Below are positions 30,222-41,469 of a stretch of DNA of 64,000 bases, in pieces. The notes under the pieces were generated by a model that saw nothing but the letters and a program-made list of their open reading frames with translations, had not been told where the DNA came from and did not search any database. Numbering within the stretch: the stretch's first letter is position 1; every line of letters begins with the position of its first letter. The stretch is from Armigeres subalbatus (lineage: Eukaryota; Arthropoda; Insecta; Diptera; Culicidae). The DNA lies in NCBI RefSeq assembly GCF_024139115.2, contig NC_085139.1:257179679-257243678 (forward strand), given 5' to 3'. The translations under genes and the position numbers were made by a program.

Positions 30222-32690
30222 CTGTCTTTTCTATATTGGGTTACACTTTGCCATTGCAAAAATTCGAAAAACGTCACGAAAATATGATAGACTTTGATCG
30301 TTAATATCTCAGCCGTTCTTCGATGAATTTTCAATTTTCATGTCCGATGTACACTGAAGTCGTTTTCTACGCGGTTTATTTTACACTGATTGGCTTTTAC
30401 CCGATTTTTTTTTACGTGGCCCGTTTCCTCCGCGTGAAAATCGACTCCAGAGTGTTACAATATTTACATATGTATGACTATTTACTATTGAAAACTTGCT
30501 AATAGTTTAGCAACAAGCTACTTCTTCCATAGCACTACATTCCAACTGGAACTTGGCCTGCTTTTCAACTTCGCCTATGCATTAGTATGTAATATGTATC
30601 TTGTGTGGCAAAGTCAATGGATACATTATGCCCAGAGTGTCGAGAATGTTTTCCATCCGAGATTCTGCGCCTTTGTTCGCAAGGCTTACTGGAAACCTCA
30701 AGCCAGCATAGACGTCAAATTAATGCAACTTACAGCGCTTTTAACTGGTGCAGTTCGTTTTTGCTAACTTACACGCGCGTTTTCTCTCGAAAGCATGAAG
30801 GAGTTTGACGGCAGCTTCTCGCTTATGTCTGTTGCCAGTCTTCTTCGGAATCTTCTTCGCTGCTGCAGTGGATGCGTTCTGGGAAACTTTCTTCGGCTCG
30901 TTTTTGCTGATTTCTAGGGGTCCGCCGGAGTAAACGCGGACACGACTCACGACCACACGATGCGACGCGACACGACTCACGAAAAGGAATATCTATGAAC
31001 TGTCAAATTGCACTGTCGCATCGCGCGGTCTCGTTTACTCTGGCTTCACCCTCATACACAAGTGAATCACACCATGAATAAATTGAAAGATCTCTTATCC
31101 TGAGCCTGAATCAGTAGCTAGAAATTAATGATGCTCGAGGAACTCGAAGAGCAAGGCATTTTCAAGAGTGGAACCTATCAATGGAACCTATTGATGAATA
31201 TCTTCAAAAGTTTCAAATTATGCTAAATAATTTCAGATAATTTTTTCATGAAAACCGACCGTCTAAGATGAGTTTAGTACTCTCCATTTAATTCCACCAA
31301 TTATTGCGATATATTTGCAGATACGTATGTCGACCACAAGTCATGTCAAGTACGAGTCAAGTACGAGTCACTGAAGACGACCACACAGTTGTGGTCACAA
31401 TGTTGAAAAACGAAATTCTAAAAATTCTAAACTTTAACGCACTTTTGAAAAAAAATGCTTCTGAGGATCAAAAGCAAAAATTTGGATCTTAGATGGCTAA
31501 AGAACATCATCAATAATAATTTGAAGCAATTCCAAAGGATTATAGAGTTAATTTTATAAGATTATTTGAGGTATATCTTGTCTTGAGGAATTGAGAGGAA
31601 AAACTAATCCTAAGTCACTTAAATGTCAATCTGCTATTTCTGTTCCATTAAAAGTTATATAAGAATTTCTTGAATTAATTGATTGATTGTATTTATTGAA
31701 GAGACTTGTAGCATAGATAGCTTGTAGCACTACAGTCATTTTTTAGAGATTCCTTGTGCTAAAATTAGATTCGCAATAAATTATTATGGATTCTAATTCC
31801 TTCGATTCCGCTTGTGATTGATTTGTACTGAACGGTTCTAAGAGCCTCCTTGTCCTCCCTCTAATAAAACAAACAAAAATTATCTGATTTCTTGTTTAGA
31901 TCCGCTAATATGATATTTTCGTATCAGTTCCCCCAACCGGGAAAAAACCGGGAATCTGAAAATCGATTTTGAATGGTCACCCTGCATACCACTACGTAGT
32001 TCAACGTCACCTTTGCGTACAACCCGATTGGGCTGCACCTTTGAGTTATTTCTTTCTTTGTTATTTTTTCTTCTTCTGTTCTTTTTCTTGCTTCCTTTCT
32101 CTTTCTCATTAGAATAAAATCGGATGAATTTTCAAAAATCATAAAGATCTGTCTAGCATTATATGTTAATTCTGTTTGTTAAGGTTTATGAAAAATATAA
32201 TACTGATTGAATATTGCACTATTCCAACATTTTTTCAAGCCTTTTTTTTCCTGGTCACAAATTAAATTGCCTCGTTTTATAACTTGATTACTTTCTGGCC
32301 CAAATTCCGGTCACTTGATTTTGATTTTCCCCCTTTTTCCGACAAGTTAGCGAAGGTGTAGTATTCCCTTAGCATGTGGACCAAGATTTTTTATCTTTGG
32401 GGGTGGATAGCGAAACGCTTGGTCAAATTATCCATCTCGATGCCCTTCTTACGGAGCCATGTGTCCAAAACTCAAATTTCTATATCACTTTCAATTTGCG
32501 ATATATCGGAAACCACAAATTTTCAATAAACAAACAAATTCTGATTTGAAACTCAACATATAAATACATCTAATGCAGGGTAAAACAATCCATAACCTTC
32601 ATGAGCTTCTGTGTAGTAACACTTTGAAAGTGGATAACTTATTTTCGATAAAGTCCTTACTTTATATGTTTCCTCCTTTCTTCTTTTTTC
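30222..32690. other. AT-rich intergenic sequence
   Basis: No supported gene. A minus-strand frame at 30741-30980 is Lys-rich but has no domain and ends in simple repeats (CGACACGACTCACGA-like, 30945-30985). At 31988-32010 an ACGTAGTTCAACGTCA word mirrors the palindromic word at 30205 and is followed by another short C/T tract (32045-32110). Confidence 0.35.
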
Positions 32691-32795
32691 CTTTTCACTT
32701 CTTATTTACATCTCACTTCTTATTTCTCCGTTCCTCACATTTCTCACCTGTCACTTTTTACTTCTTATTTCTTCCTTTCCACTTCTCACTCATTT

Positions 32796-33028
32796 ATATC
32801 CAGCTTTCCACGCTAGGTGATGGCGGCTTGTCGGTGTGTAAAAATCAATCGGTCACTGTACTTTTTGACACTAGCTGGAGGAAAGCCCACTGGCGTTTCA
32901 TGGTCAGGGGAAGGGAAAAAGTCCTTTTCGCCAGTGAGTTTACCTCCAGCTAGTGTCGACAAGTACAGTGACCAATTGATTTTTACACACCGACAAGCCG
33001 CCATTACCTAGCGTGGAAAGCTTGATAT
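32796..33028. mobile_element. 233-bp near-perfect foldback
   Basis: Two arms of about 95 bp are inverted copies; the left reads GCTTTCCACGCTAGGTGATG and the right, reverse-complemented, GCTTTCCACGCTAGGTAATG. They include GGCGGCTTGTCGGTGTGTAA and ACACTAGCTGGAGG and match at well over 90 percent by eye. The loop is about 35 bp. Flanks are CACTTCTCAC-type repeats and show no clear target duplication, so the superfamily is unknown. Confidence 0.8.
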
Positions 33029-33125
33029 GCTCACTACTTCCTTCTTGCATCTCATTTGTCACTACTCACAACTCCTATCTCATTTCTTGTCTTTTTGTTC
33101 TTTCGACCTTTTGTCATTCGACCTT

Positions 33126-33255
33126 TTAACACAGATTCCCAAAAGAATTCCTAAAGGATTTTCTGGAGAAATTTCTACTGAAACTTCCGAAAATTTACTG
33201 AAGGAGCTCCCGAAGTATCTCTTGAAAAATTTATCGGAAGAATTCCTTCCGGACC
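33126..33255. repeat. 23-bp GGAATTCC-type array, left part
   Basis: Units such as AGAATTCCTAAAGGATTTTC (23 bp full length). The array is interrupted by the TIR element at 33256-34040 and continues beyond it. Confidence 0.65.
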
Positions 33256-34040
33256 CAGGTAACCAGTAAGCATTATATAAAGCATTTAAGTGGCATTATA
33301 TGCGCCTTTACTGCAAAATATTAAACGCCCATAAGCCCTATAGTCGCCTTTAATGCAGGTTTTGGCCCAATATATGACTGCTTAAATGCTCCATCCTACT
33401 TTATCGATAAAGTAGAAATTTTGCTGAGTAGCATTTATTCAACATCCGAAATGCTGAATAAATGCTTAATTTAAAAAAAAAAAAAGAAAAAAGATTTTTT
33501 AATTGCTTTTTTTTCTAATTTATTTTTTACATAGTTTTTTTTTCATATTATATCGTTATTGTATTTTCATATCTGAAATGGAACACAATTTTTTACTTTC
33601 TTCGAGCGGGATTCGAACTCACGCTCTTGCCACCCGACGCTGTAGTTGTAGAATAATAATGGAATAATAAAATGCAGCTAAACTATGTAATTGGTGATAG
33701 GGTTAGGTTAGCGACAAGTACTCCTGTCAATGGTCGGAATGGAAAAAACATTCTGCACGTACCGATTTCTGTTCTCAAATGTAAGTTCATTGGACAAATA
33801 GTCCCCGCTATATGTTACCATATTGGACGTTTGACGTACAGGCCTTAAAGTGGCACTAGTGTTCCATTGCACTTAACGGAAAACAACATTGTGCATTCAA
33901 AATGCTATTATAAGACTATGTCTCTCATGATTGCTTTGAGAATGCTTATTTAGAACAGCCAGGTTTTCGATATGCTTATTTACAGCTTGAAGCATATGCA
34001 ATGCCAGTATAATGCTACAATAATGCTTATTGGTTACCTG
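33256..34040. mobile_element. 785-bp TIR element in the array
   Basis: Ends CAGGTAACCAGTAAGCATTA and CAGGTAACCAATAAGCATTA (reverse-complemented) are inverted. The interior repeats AAGCATT-like words near both ends and includes an A-rich run. Near 33605-33640 the minus strand has GTGAGTTCGAATCCCGC, like a tRNA T-arm/box B, possibly an embedded SINE scrap. No clean duplication is visible; the superfamily is open. Confidence 0.6.
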
Positions 34041-34430
34041 AGGAGGAATTCCTGGAAAAACTTCCAGAGAAATTCCTGGAAGAACTTCTTGGAGTAATAC
34101 TTGGAGGAACTTCTGGAACAATTCCTGAACATCCGGTGGACTGGTGGAGAAATTTCTGGAGGAACTTGCGAAGAAATATTGGAAGAACTGGGGGTGGGGG
34201 GAAATTAGTGAAAAATATTTCGAAGCAATTTCGGGAGGAAATTATGGAGGAATTCTGGAGACCTTCGGAGGATGACATTCTGGAGGAGTTGCTGGAGGAA
34301 CCTCCAGCAGGTCCTTTCGGAGGAACTCTATTAGGATATTACGAAGAAATTCCTGGGGGAATTTTCGGAGGAATTGCTGGAGGAATTTGCAGAGGTCCTC
34401 TTGGAGGGATTTCTGGAGAAATTTGAGGGG
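34041..34430. repeat. 24-bp GGAATTCCTGGAGGAACTTC array, right part
   Basis: About 16 imperfect units of 23-24 bp. It matches in style the left part at 33126-33255 and the arrays near 26.1, 39.6 and 56.3 kb. Confidence 0.7.
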
Positions 34431-36208
34431 AGAATTTTGCAAATTCTCAGAAGTTTCTTACAATTTTCCAAACTTCCCAGCAATATCCCAAATGTTTTAC
34501 ATTTATAGAATTCCTCCCTATTTAAAGTTCGTGAATTTCCAGGAATTGCTAGAAACATACTGAAATTTCGAGAAAATCTGAAAAATTTCATGTAAGGAAA
34601 CACTAATGCCAAAAAATCGTTTATATTTCGTGATCCTTCAAAAGAAATCTCACGCATTCCCAGTAAATACCTTAATAGCCCAAGATATTTGATTAATATC
34701 CAACCTCCTATTATCCTTTGAATATCCTGAATACTTAATGTCTGAATAGCTACAAGTCGGAAATCTCGAGCGCCAGAGATATGTCCATTTCGGAATAATT
34801 TATTCAGAACCCAAAAACGACAGAAAAAAATCTCAACTGTCAAAAACTTAATGCATTGTGCGTTGGTTATCCGTTTTGCGTACGTTTTGTATTTTAATAC
34901 AAAACGTATCACACGAATAACAAAACGCAAACTCAAACGCAAACGCAACGTATCCATTGTGGTTCAGCCTTAACTGATATCCAAAAGTAGTCTCTCCCCC
35001 GCTCGAAGTTAAGGCTGCTCAATAGAAATCCTGGTTACTGTGATGGTGATCGATATTTTCACATTAATTACAGCAACCAAACCTATCCGCCTTGTGCCCC
35101 TTGCATCATGCGATCGAGTTGTATGACATTTGATGGACATTTTACCGAATCGGAAAATGCATAAATGTAAACAAACAAATCCGCATGACCTGACCGAGCA
35201 AAATCACGCAAGACGGGGTGACGCAACCTTCGGGTCATATCCCAAAGCGACTTAGGTCCTGCTGTGCAGAATCTTACGCGTTGATCTCGCCCGCTGCTGT
35301 TCGCTGGTTGAATGCGAGGCGTGAAATTGCCATCACATAACGACAACATGCGACTTACCCACAGAACAAGAATCGTTAGAGCGCGCGTGTTCGCCTGCTG
35401 CGATGATCATTCCACAAAAAAAAACACAAAACGCACAGTGGCACACTTTTACGCGTCTTCCGATTCGGTTCTCGTTCAACTTGAAGTGCCACTCGCCTGA
35501 GCGTAATTAATTAGGTAAAGGTAAATCACCATCATCACACTACTATCTTCGCTGGTCGACACAGTCGGTCAAAGTGTGGTGGGAGTATGACAAATTCAGT
35601 TCTGAGTTCTAATCCTTCTGTTTGAGCAGTTCGTAAATCAGTTGGTTGAAAAATTCCGCGCCCTCTCGAGATTGAGCTGTGTAAACATTTGCGAAACAAA
35701 CTGAAAACTAAAGAATCGCAGCCACTAATTCAAACAATCGTTAAGTGTCCACCATTTCAAGGCTGCCGTTGCTGATGATGCTGGTAAGCGGAGCATCATC
35801 CACTTGAAAAATTGCCGTGCGGTTGAAGTGCGAAGAAAGACGCTTTGTTCGCCATCAGAGTGCCCACAGGCAGCAGCGGGAAACGGATAGATGCGTAAAC
35901 ATTTTTGAGTGGACGGAGGTGACAAACCCCGACGACCGACGGGTGGAATTCGGCCGATGTGTTTGCGTACGATGATAGTCTATCTGTTGCTGAAATAACG
36001 ATGCTTTCAAAAGGAACTGATTCGGCTCCTGAACCAGGGCAGGATTTCAATAAATATTTGCTTGTTTTGATCATATGAATTTTGGACGGCACATTCCAAC
36101 AAATGTCTCGAGGAAATTCAAGAGAATTTCCTGTAGATGCAGAAGAATAGCACTTGAGGTCCACGGAGCCATCAGGTATTGATCACCTGTAATCGAGGCT
36201 TCTAAATA
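34431..36208. other. intergenic sequence with one strong hairpin
   Basis: No gene recognised. At 34861-34935 an imperfect long inverted repeat centres on TACGTTTTGTATTTTAATAC followed by AAAACGTA. Otherwise unique-looking sequence. Confidence 0.35.
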
Positions 36209-36594
36209 CAGTCGCCTCTCCACATCTCGATATTGAAGGGACCATCGAGATAGGGAGAGATCGAGGAATGGAAGGAAAATTGAAATGGGTACTAGATCCA
36301 AAAAAGCTCGTTGCTAAGAAAAACGACAACAAAACATATGTCGTTTCCTGTTGTTGATATGTTTGTTATTGTCCAAAGATTTCCTAGTAGCCTAAAAATT
36401 TTAACATATCGACACAAGGAGAGTGAATCCCGAACAAAATATTATCAGAGCCCATCGAGATAGAGAGATATCGAGATAGGGAGGTTATCGAGATGTAGGA
36501 AGCCCATATGTATGTAGATTGAAGGGACTGATGAAACCATCGACATAGGGAGAGATATCGAGATGTAGAACATCGAGATGTAGAGAGTCGACTG
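36209..36594. mobile_element. pogo/Tigger-like MITE
   Basis: A 386-bp element with ends CAGTCGCCTCTCCACATCTC and CAGTCGACTCTCTACATCTC (reverse-complemented), flanked by TA (36207-36208 and 36595-36596). CAGT-starting ends with a TA duplication are typical of pogo-group elements. The sub-terminal words CCATCGAGATAGGGAGAGAT and ATCGAGATGTAG repeat inside. There is no transposase. Confidence 0.75.
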
Positions 36595-36596
36595 TA

Positions 36597-38522
36597 CTTC
36601 TACATTCGAGACTTCTCTTGGATTTCCTTATTTCTTATTTCTGCTTTCCATCCTTTCTTCGCCTCAATTTTTTCTCCTAATTGTTTCATCTTTAAATTTC
36701 TTTCTTCTTCACCTTAATAAAACTGGCAATGTTCCGATAATTCAAGTCACATTTTGAAGGTCCCATTAAAGGCACAATGAACGGTTCCGATCTTTCCATA
36801 CAGTCGAATCCCATCCATCACGAACTTCAATCGATTTAATTCACATTCCGAAAAACGTCCTTCATGAGTGACCGACCGGCGAATAGCGCGACTGCATCTC
36901 TGCCGACCGGAATGCATTAAAATTCCTCGGGCAGCACTCAGTCCTATACGATCAGGCTCCGCAATTCAAACCGAACACAGCAGGGGCTGCTGGACGACCC
37001 TCCACAGTAATGATGCAGCCCATATGCAAGTGCACATGTAATTGAACTGCAACGCGGCCTGAAAATGTAATGAAATTAAACGGCCACCGTCACAATCGCT
37101 CTTTACTCTGGGTGTAGTGCACCCGGGGTAAAATAAGAGCGACAAAAATTTATGTGAGCACGCACTCGACCTGATGGCCAGATCAGTTTGGTGGTGAGCC
37201 GACCGTTCATACGGGAAGGGGCTGGTTGGGCCACCCTAAACGATGCGCTCCCCAACTCGAGCGATTTATTTATTGCATTTTATATCGTCCGTTGAATCCA
37301 TCCAGTTGCAATCCAGATGGAGTGCCGCCTTGCATCTGCAATTTGAATAGAGTTTCGATACACTTGTCATCGGGTCTGTCAACCGGATGACAAGTTTTCC
37401 TCAAGGATTGCGTCAGCACACTGAAACAAAACAACTCCTTGAAGCGATTAACCGCACGATTTCGGTGGAAAATGTCACTTTCTGCGACGGAGGACGGGAC
37501 ACGCCGGTCCGGTCCTGCCCGCCCGCTGTTATCGTTGACCTCAATCGGGTAGATTTAAACAGCTCTGCGCGATCACCTCTACTGGTCAGATTATTGCGAA
37601 CGCGTTTATTTGCGGTTTCGTGTACTTAAAAGCGCGATCGTTGATGGATTTTTAATGCTGTAAATGAGTCGAAACATAAGTCTCACGACTACGACTTCGA
37701 TTCCGATGTCACATGCGGGCAACACCGACCGTCTTCGAGTCGCAGTCGCCGTCACGCCACAATGTGACTGCAGTGGGACGAGATCCGAGCGCGAAAGTGC
37801 GCCTGTACTGGCTGACATGGCCTACTGCGGTGCTGCGTCCTGTCCGGCTGTTGTTGCATTAACGCCTTGTTGTGACTTCGAGCAATGGATGTGATTGGAG
37901 TTATCGAGTTTCGATTATTTATTGTGCGCACACACAGCCAACGGCTGTCGGCTGGTGATTTATTCGAGTTAGTTAGCATTAAACTGTGCATTAGATTAAA
38001 AAAATTAACTACAATTGTAATTAGTACAATGTTTAATTGCATGTACAATGGATATACACTAGACCTGTGCATTGATACCCGCCGCCGCCATTTCTAAAGG
38101 AGTTTTGAATAAATTTATGCAGACATCCCGAAAAAAAATCCAAAGAAATTTAAGAATGTTGTAAAGGAATTCTTGAGGGAAATATTCAAGAATATCTTCC
38201 TAAAATTATTGCCCGTTGCATCAATTTTTAGACTCTGGCGCAACTTCGTTTTACTTCGATTTTTTAGCGTGCACACCAATACATTCAACCTATCTTCGTA
38301 ATTGTTTTTTGTTGTTGTTATTTATCGAACACACATGTTTTTGTTTACTCAAATAAACAATAAACAGTGTCAATTCATTTGAGTGTGTGACACGGGAAAA
38401 ATATTCACGCAAATAATTTTCGCGCAGGAGTCTAATAAGGCGGAATCTGCGCAATACCAATACCTATATCTATGATAATCGTACACTCCGTGTTGTCCAG
38501 AGCAAAGCAGAATGTAATTTCC
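36597..38522. other. intergenic sequence, nothing recognised
   Basis: Several short frames on both strands, none with a domain. Locally GC-richer around 36.85-37.9 kb. Confidence 0.3.
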
Positions 38523-39129
38523 TACACGGTAAAAAATATACACGTCCATGTGAACTGTTCTGCATTTGAATATGCACTACTTTGGAATCAAATCAATATC
38601 AATAGCTGAGCTCATCGCATTCAAAGACCACCACTTCCATTTGACGTGCACAATATTTTGAATATAAAGCAACAAAAAAAAAAAAATAGAATTGCCTCAA
38701 CTCAGATTTGAATAACATACCTTTTGATTGAAAGTCCTTCGTCTTACCATGACTCCATCTCACACTTCGGAATACCTCTTGAAATAAGCAGAACAGATGA
38801 AAGAACTGTCATCTATTTTTAGAACAACACCAATATCGCTCCACTCTTAAATCAATAGTCTTGAACCTGTGAATTCAATAGCATAGCACTTTCAATTCTA
38901 GTGGAGACATCATTGGTGCTGATCGAAGTGCTAATCATTTCAACATCCAGTGAGTAGCACTTTGATCAATCGTGTTGATGTTATGGAATTGTCTGCATTC
39001 AACACACTTGTGAAAGGTGTGACACCACTTCAAAATCAAAGGGATATCATTTTCAATAATAGTGATTGTAAAGTTGATTATTCAATAGATGGAACAGTTA
39101 AATTGAGCGTGTTGATTTTTTACCGTGTA
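38523..39129. mobile_element. 607-bp TIR element
   Basis: Ends TACACGGTAAAAAATATACA and TACACGGTAAAAAATCAACA (reverse-complemented). Flanking TTCC occurs at 38519-38522 and 39130-39133; alternatively the terminal TA could be the duplication. It is non-coding. It adjoins, and possibly splits, a LINE fragment. Confidence 0.6.
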
Positions 39130-39364
39130 TTCCAGGTCGCTCATTCTTGGGCCGCCAGTCGCCAATCTCCCTGCATCTTCCTCGATTGCACACATCCACA
39201 TTACCCCGGAGCTGACGTCCTCTTCCAGGTTCTCCGCTAAACATGATTTTTACTGGTCTCTCTTCCGGCATACGCACCCCATGCCTAGCCCACTGTAATC
39301 TACCGTATTTTATCAGCCTGCCTATGTCTGCATTTTTGTACATTTGGTACAACTCGCGATTCAT
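39130..39364 (-). pseudogene. LINE ORF2 C-terminal fragment
   Basis: The minus-strand frame reads MNRELYQMYKNADIGRLIK and GRLQWARHGVRMPEERPVKI, the region after the RT domain seen in many non-LTR ORF2 proteins (LQWAGHVVRM-type motif). A frame change follows near 39220. Neither end nor tail is visible. Confidence 0.65.
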
Positions 39365-39544
39365 TTATTAGTCTGTGCCATTTACCATTTTCTACCACGC
39401 CGCCAAGTATTGTGCAAAATATGTTCCGCTCAAACATTCCGAGAATTCGATAGTATGCATCTTTTGACGACCATGATTCATGGCTAGACGGATCAACGAT
39501 GTGTACAGAGCTAGTTTTGTCAGTGTCAGTGTTTTGTCAGTGCT

Positions 39545-40170
39545 TTCTAAAGTTACCAAAGAATTAATTGGAGGAATTTACAAGAATTACCCGGAGAAAT
39601 TCTCTAGAAATTGCTTAAGGTAGTTTTGAAGAGATATCCTATGGAAATTCCAGGAAAAATGTCAAGGAACTTGCTACATAACCCTTAGATGAATTTCTAA
39701 AAAATCCGAAGGAGTTACTAAAAGAATCTTCCGAAGGAATTCGTCAATAAATTTTCAGAGAAATTTCTAAGCAAATTTCCAAAGCTTAAAAATTTCCGAA
39801 GTAATCCGTGAATGAATTTCTGGAGGAGTTTTTGGAGAAATTCTGAAACAATTTCCGAAGGAACTCCTTAAACATTTTACGTAGATATTTTTTCAGAAGA
39901 TATTTCCGAATTTCTGAACGAATTCTTGACGGAATGTCCAAAGGAATTCTCGGAGCAATCTAAGACTGTCTGAAATTTCTTCAGGACTTACTTTGAAAAA
40001 TCCTTCAGGAATTTCTTCGGATATTCGTTCAGGAATTTTTAAGAAAATTTTGTCTTAGAAGACGGAAGGAATTTTCGGAAGAATACCTTAACGATTTTTC
40101 CATGGTTTTCCTAAACAAATTTCTGAAGGAAAGCGTGGAGGAAATTCCGAAATTATTCCTGAGGTAAATT
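39545..40170. repeat. degenerate 23-24 bp GGAATTTC array
   Basis: Imperfect units of the GGAGAAATTCTCTAGAAATT kind. The first units count 23 and 24 bp; later ones drift and include indels. Confidence 0.6.
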
Positions 40171-40880
40171 CCAAGGACTACTGTTATCGAATGAGGTAGC
40201 AATATATGGTTCCATAAAAAAAAACCTATCCCATCCAAAAACAACTAACACCCCTGGACATTTTCCACAACCGGCGAAATGAAATCGGGCGACCCGCACT
40301 TTGGAGCGAAAAGGTGACAACCTCAGAACTGAATGAAAGTGGCAGCGAAAAGAGACGGAAAAGAGGGTGAATCGAGGAGTCAGTCGTAGATAGTAGAAGC
40401 GTGCGGAAGCATCCGGCGACCAACTAAGCGACGCCACGTCTTTGCCGTCGCATCCAGCTTGCACCTCGTTCCGGGCCAGCCAAACCGGCGAACCCATTCC
40501 TCCGTTCCGGGCGTATCAACTCGTGGAACGATACCCAGCAAGGTATGTCACCAGAGCATCTTCTAAGTCGTATGAATACACCATCAGGTACCCAACGTCT
40601 GCAAACGGCCGCGCCGAATTTTAATTTTCTCCAAAACTAACACTTCCAAATTGAACCCACAATAAACAAAGTAAAAGGTATTAAAACATATTTTAAATTA
40701 ACAGCTCAGGCTTAGGTCGCATTCCAGTTCGACTTTCTTTCCTGGTCCGCTTCTTCAATATTTATGTGTCGTGTGTTCCCCCAAGCAGGTGTCGTGCCGA
40801 TCCTGAGGAATTAAGAGCAAGGAAAGCTAGTTAGAGGGTCGTAAGGACGTTCACTCCGCAGGCGTACGGACGTCAAAGGA
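40171..40880. other. non-repeat segment between arrays
   Basis: About 700 bp of GC-richer unique sequence between two similar arrays, possibly an insertion, but no paired ends were found. Confidence 0.3.
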
Positions 40881-41290
40881 GTTTGCTACATTACCTGAAG
40901 CAATTTCCGAAAGACTTTTTTTTGTAGAACTCCGAAAGACGAGTTGTTGTAGAACTCCGAAAGACGAGTTTTTGTAGAACTCCTTGAGGCAATCCACAAG
41001 AGAATTCCCTGACAAATCTCCAAAGAAATTTCTTTAGGAAATTTCAAATTAATTACTAAAAAAAATACCAATGGAATTCCTGGATAAATCCAGAAATTAC
41101 TTCAGAAATACAAGCAGGCATTTCCTACGGTATTCTATTAAGAATTTCTTCATAAATTTCAATTCCTCCGGAAATTACTTTGAGCATTCTTTAGGAAAAT
41201 CTTGCAGAAATATCTTCAAAAACTTTTTCAGCAGTTCCATCGGGAATTATTTTCGAAAATCCATTCACGCTTTTTTTCCATAAATGCCTT
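40881..41290. repeat. degenerate GGAATTTC array with a 28-bp duplication
   Basis: Continues the style of 39545-40170. At 40922-40985 a unit of about 28 bp containing TTGTAGAACTCCGAAAGACG is repeated in tandem. Confidence 0.6.
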
Positions 41291-41469
41291 CGAAAATTCA
41301 TTTGGAAATTTCTGCACGAAACCCAGGTTTTTAACGCGGTTTGAATTGATTAATTTCTTGATTAACCAATGTGGTAACGTGGTAAATAAACAAAAATTTG
41401 GAACCAGCCGAATCAAAAAAATACATCGGCCGAAATAAAAATTATACTGAGAGGAAACCAATTAGCATA

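Noticed and set aside
30741..30980. Lys-rich minus-strand frame, possible histone-like or ribosomal pseudogene
   Set aside because: No recognisable motif; the N-terminal part is a simple repeat.
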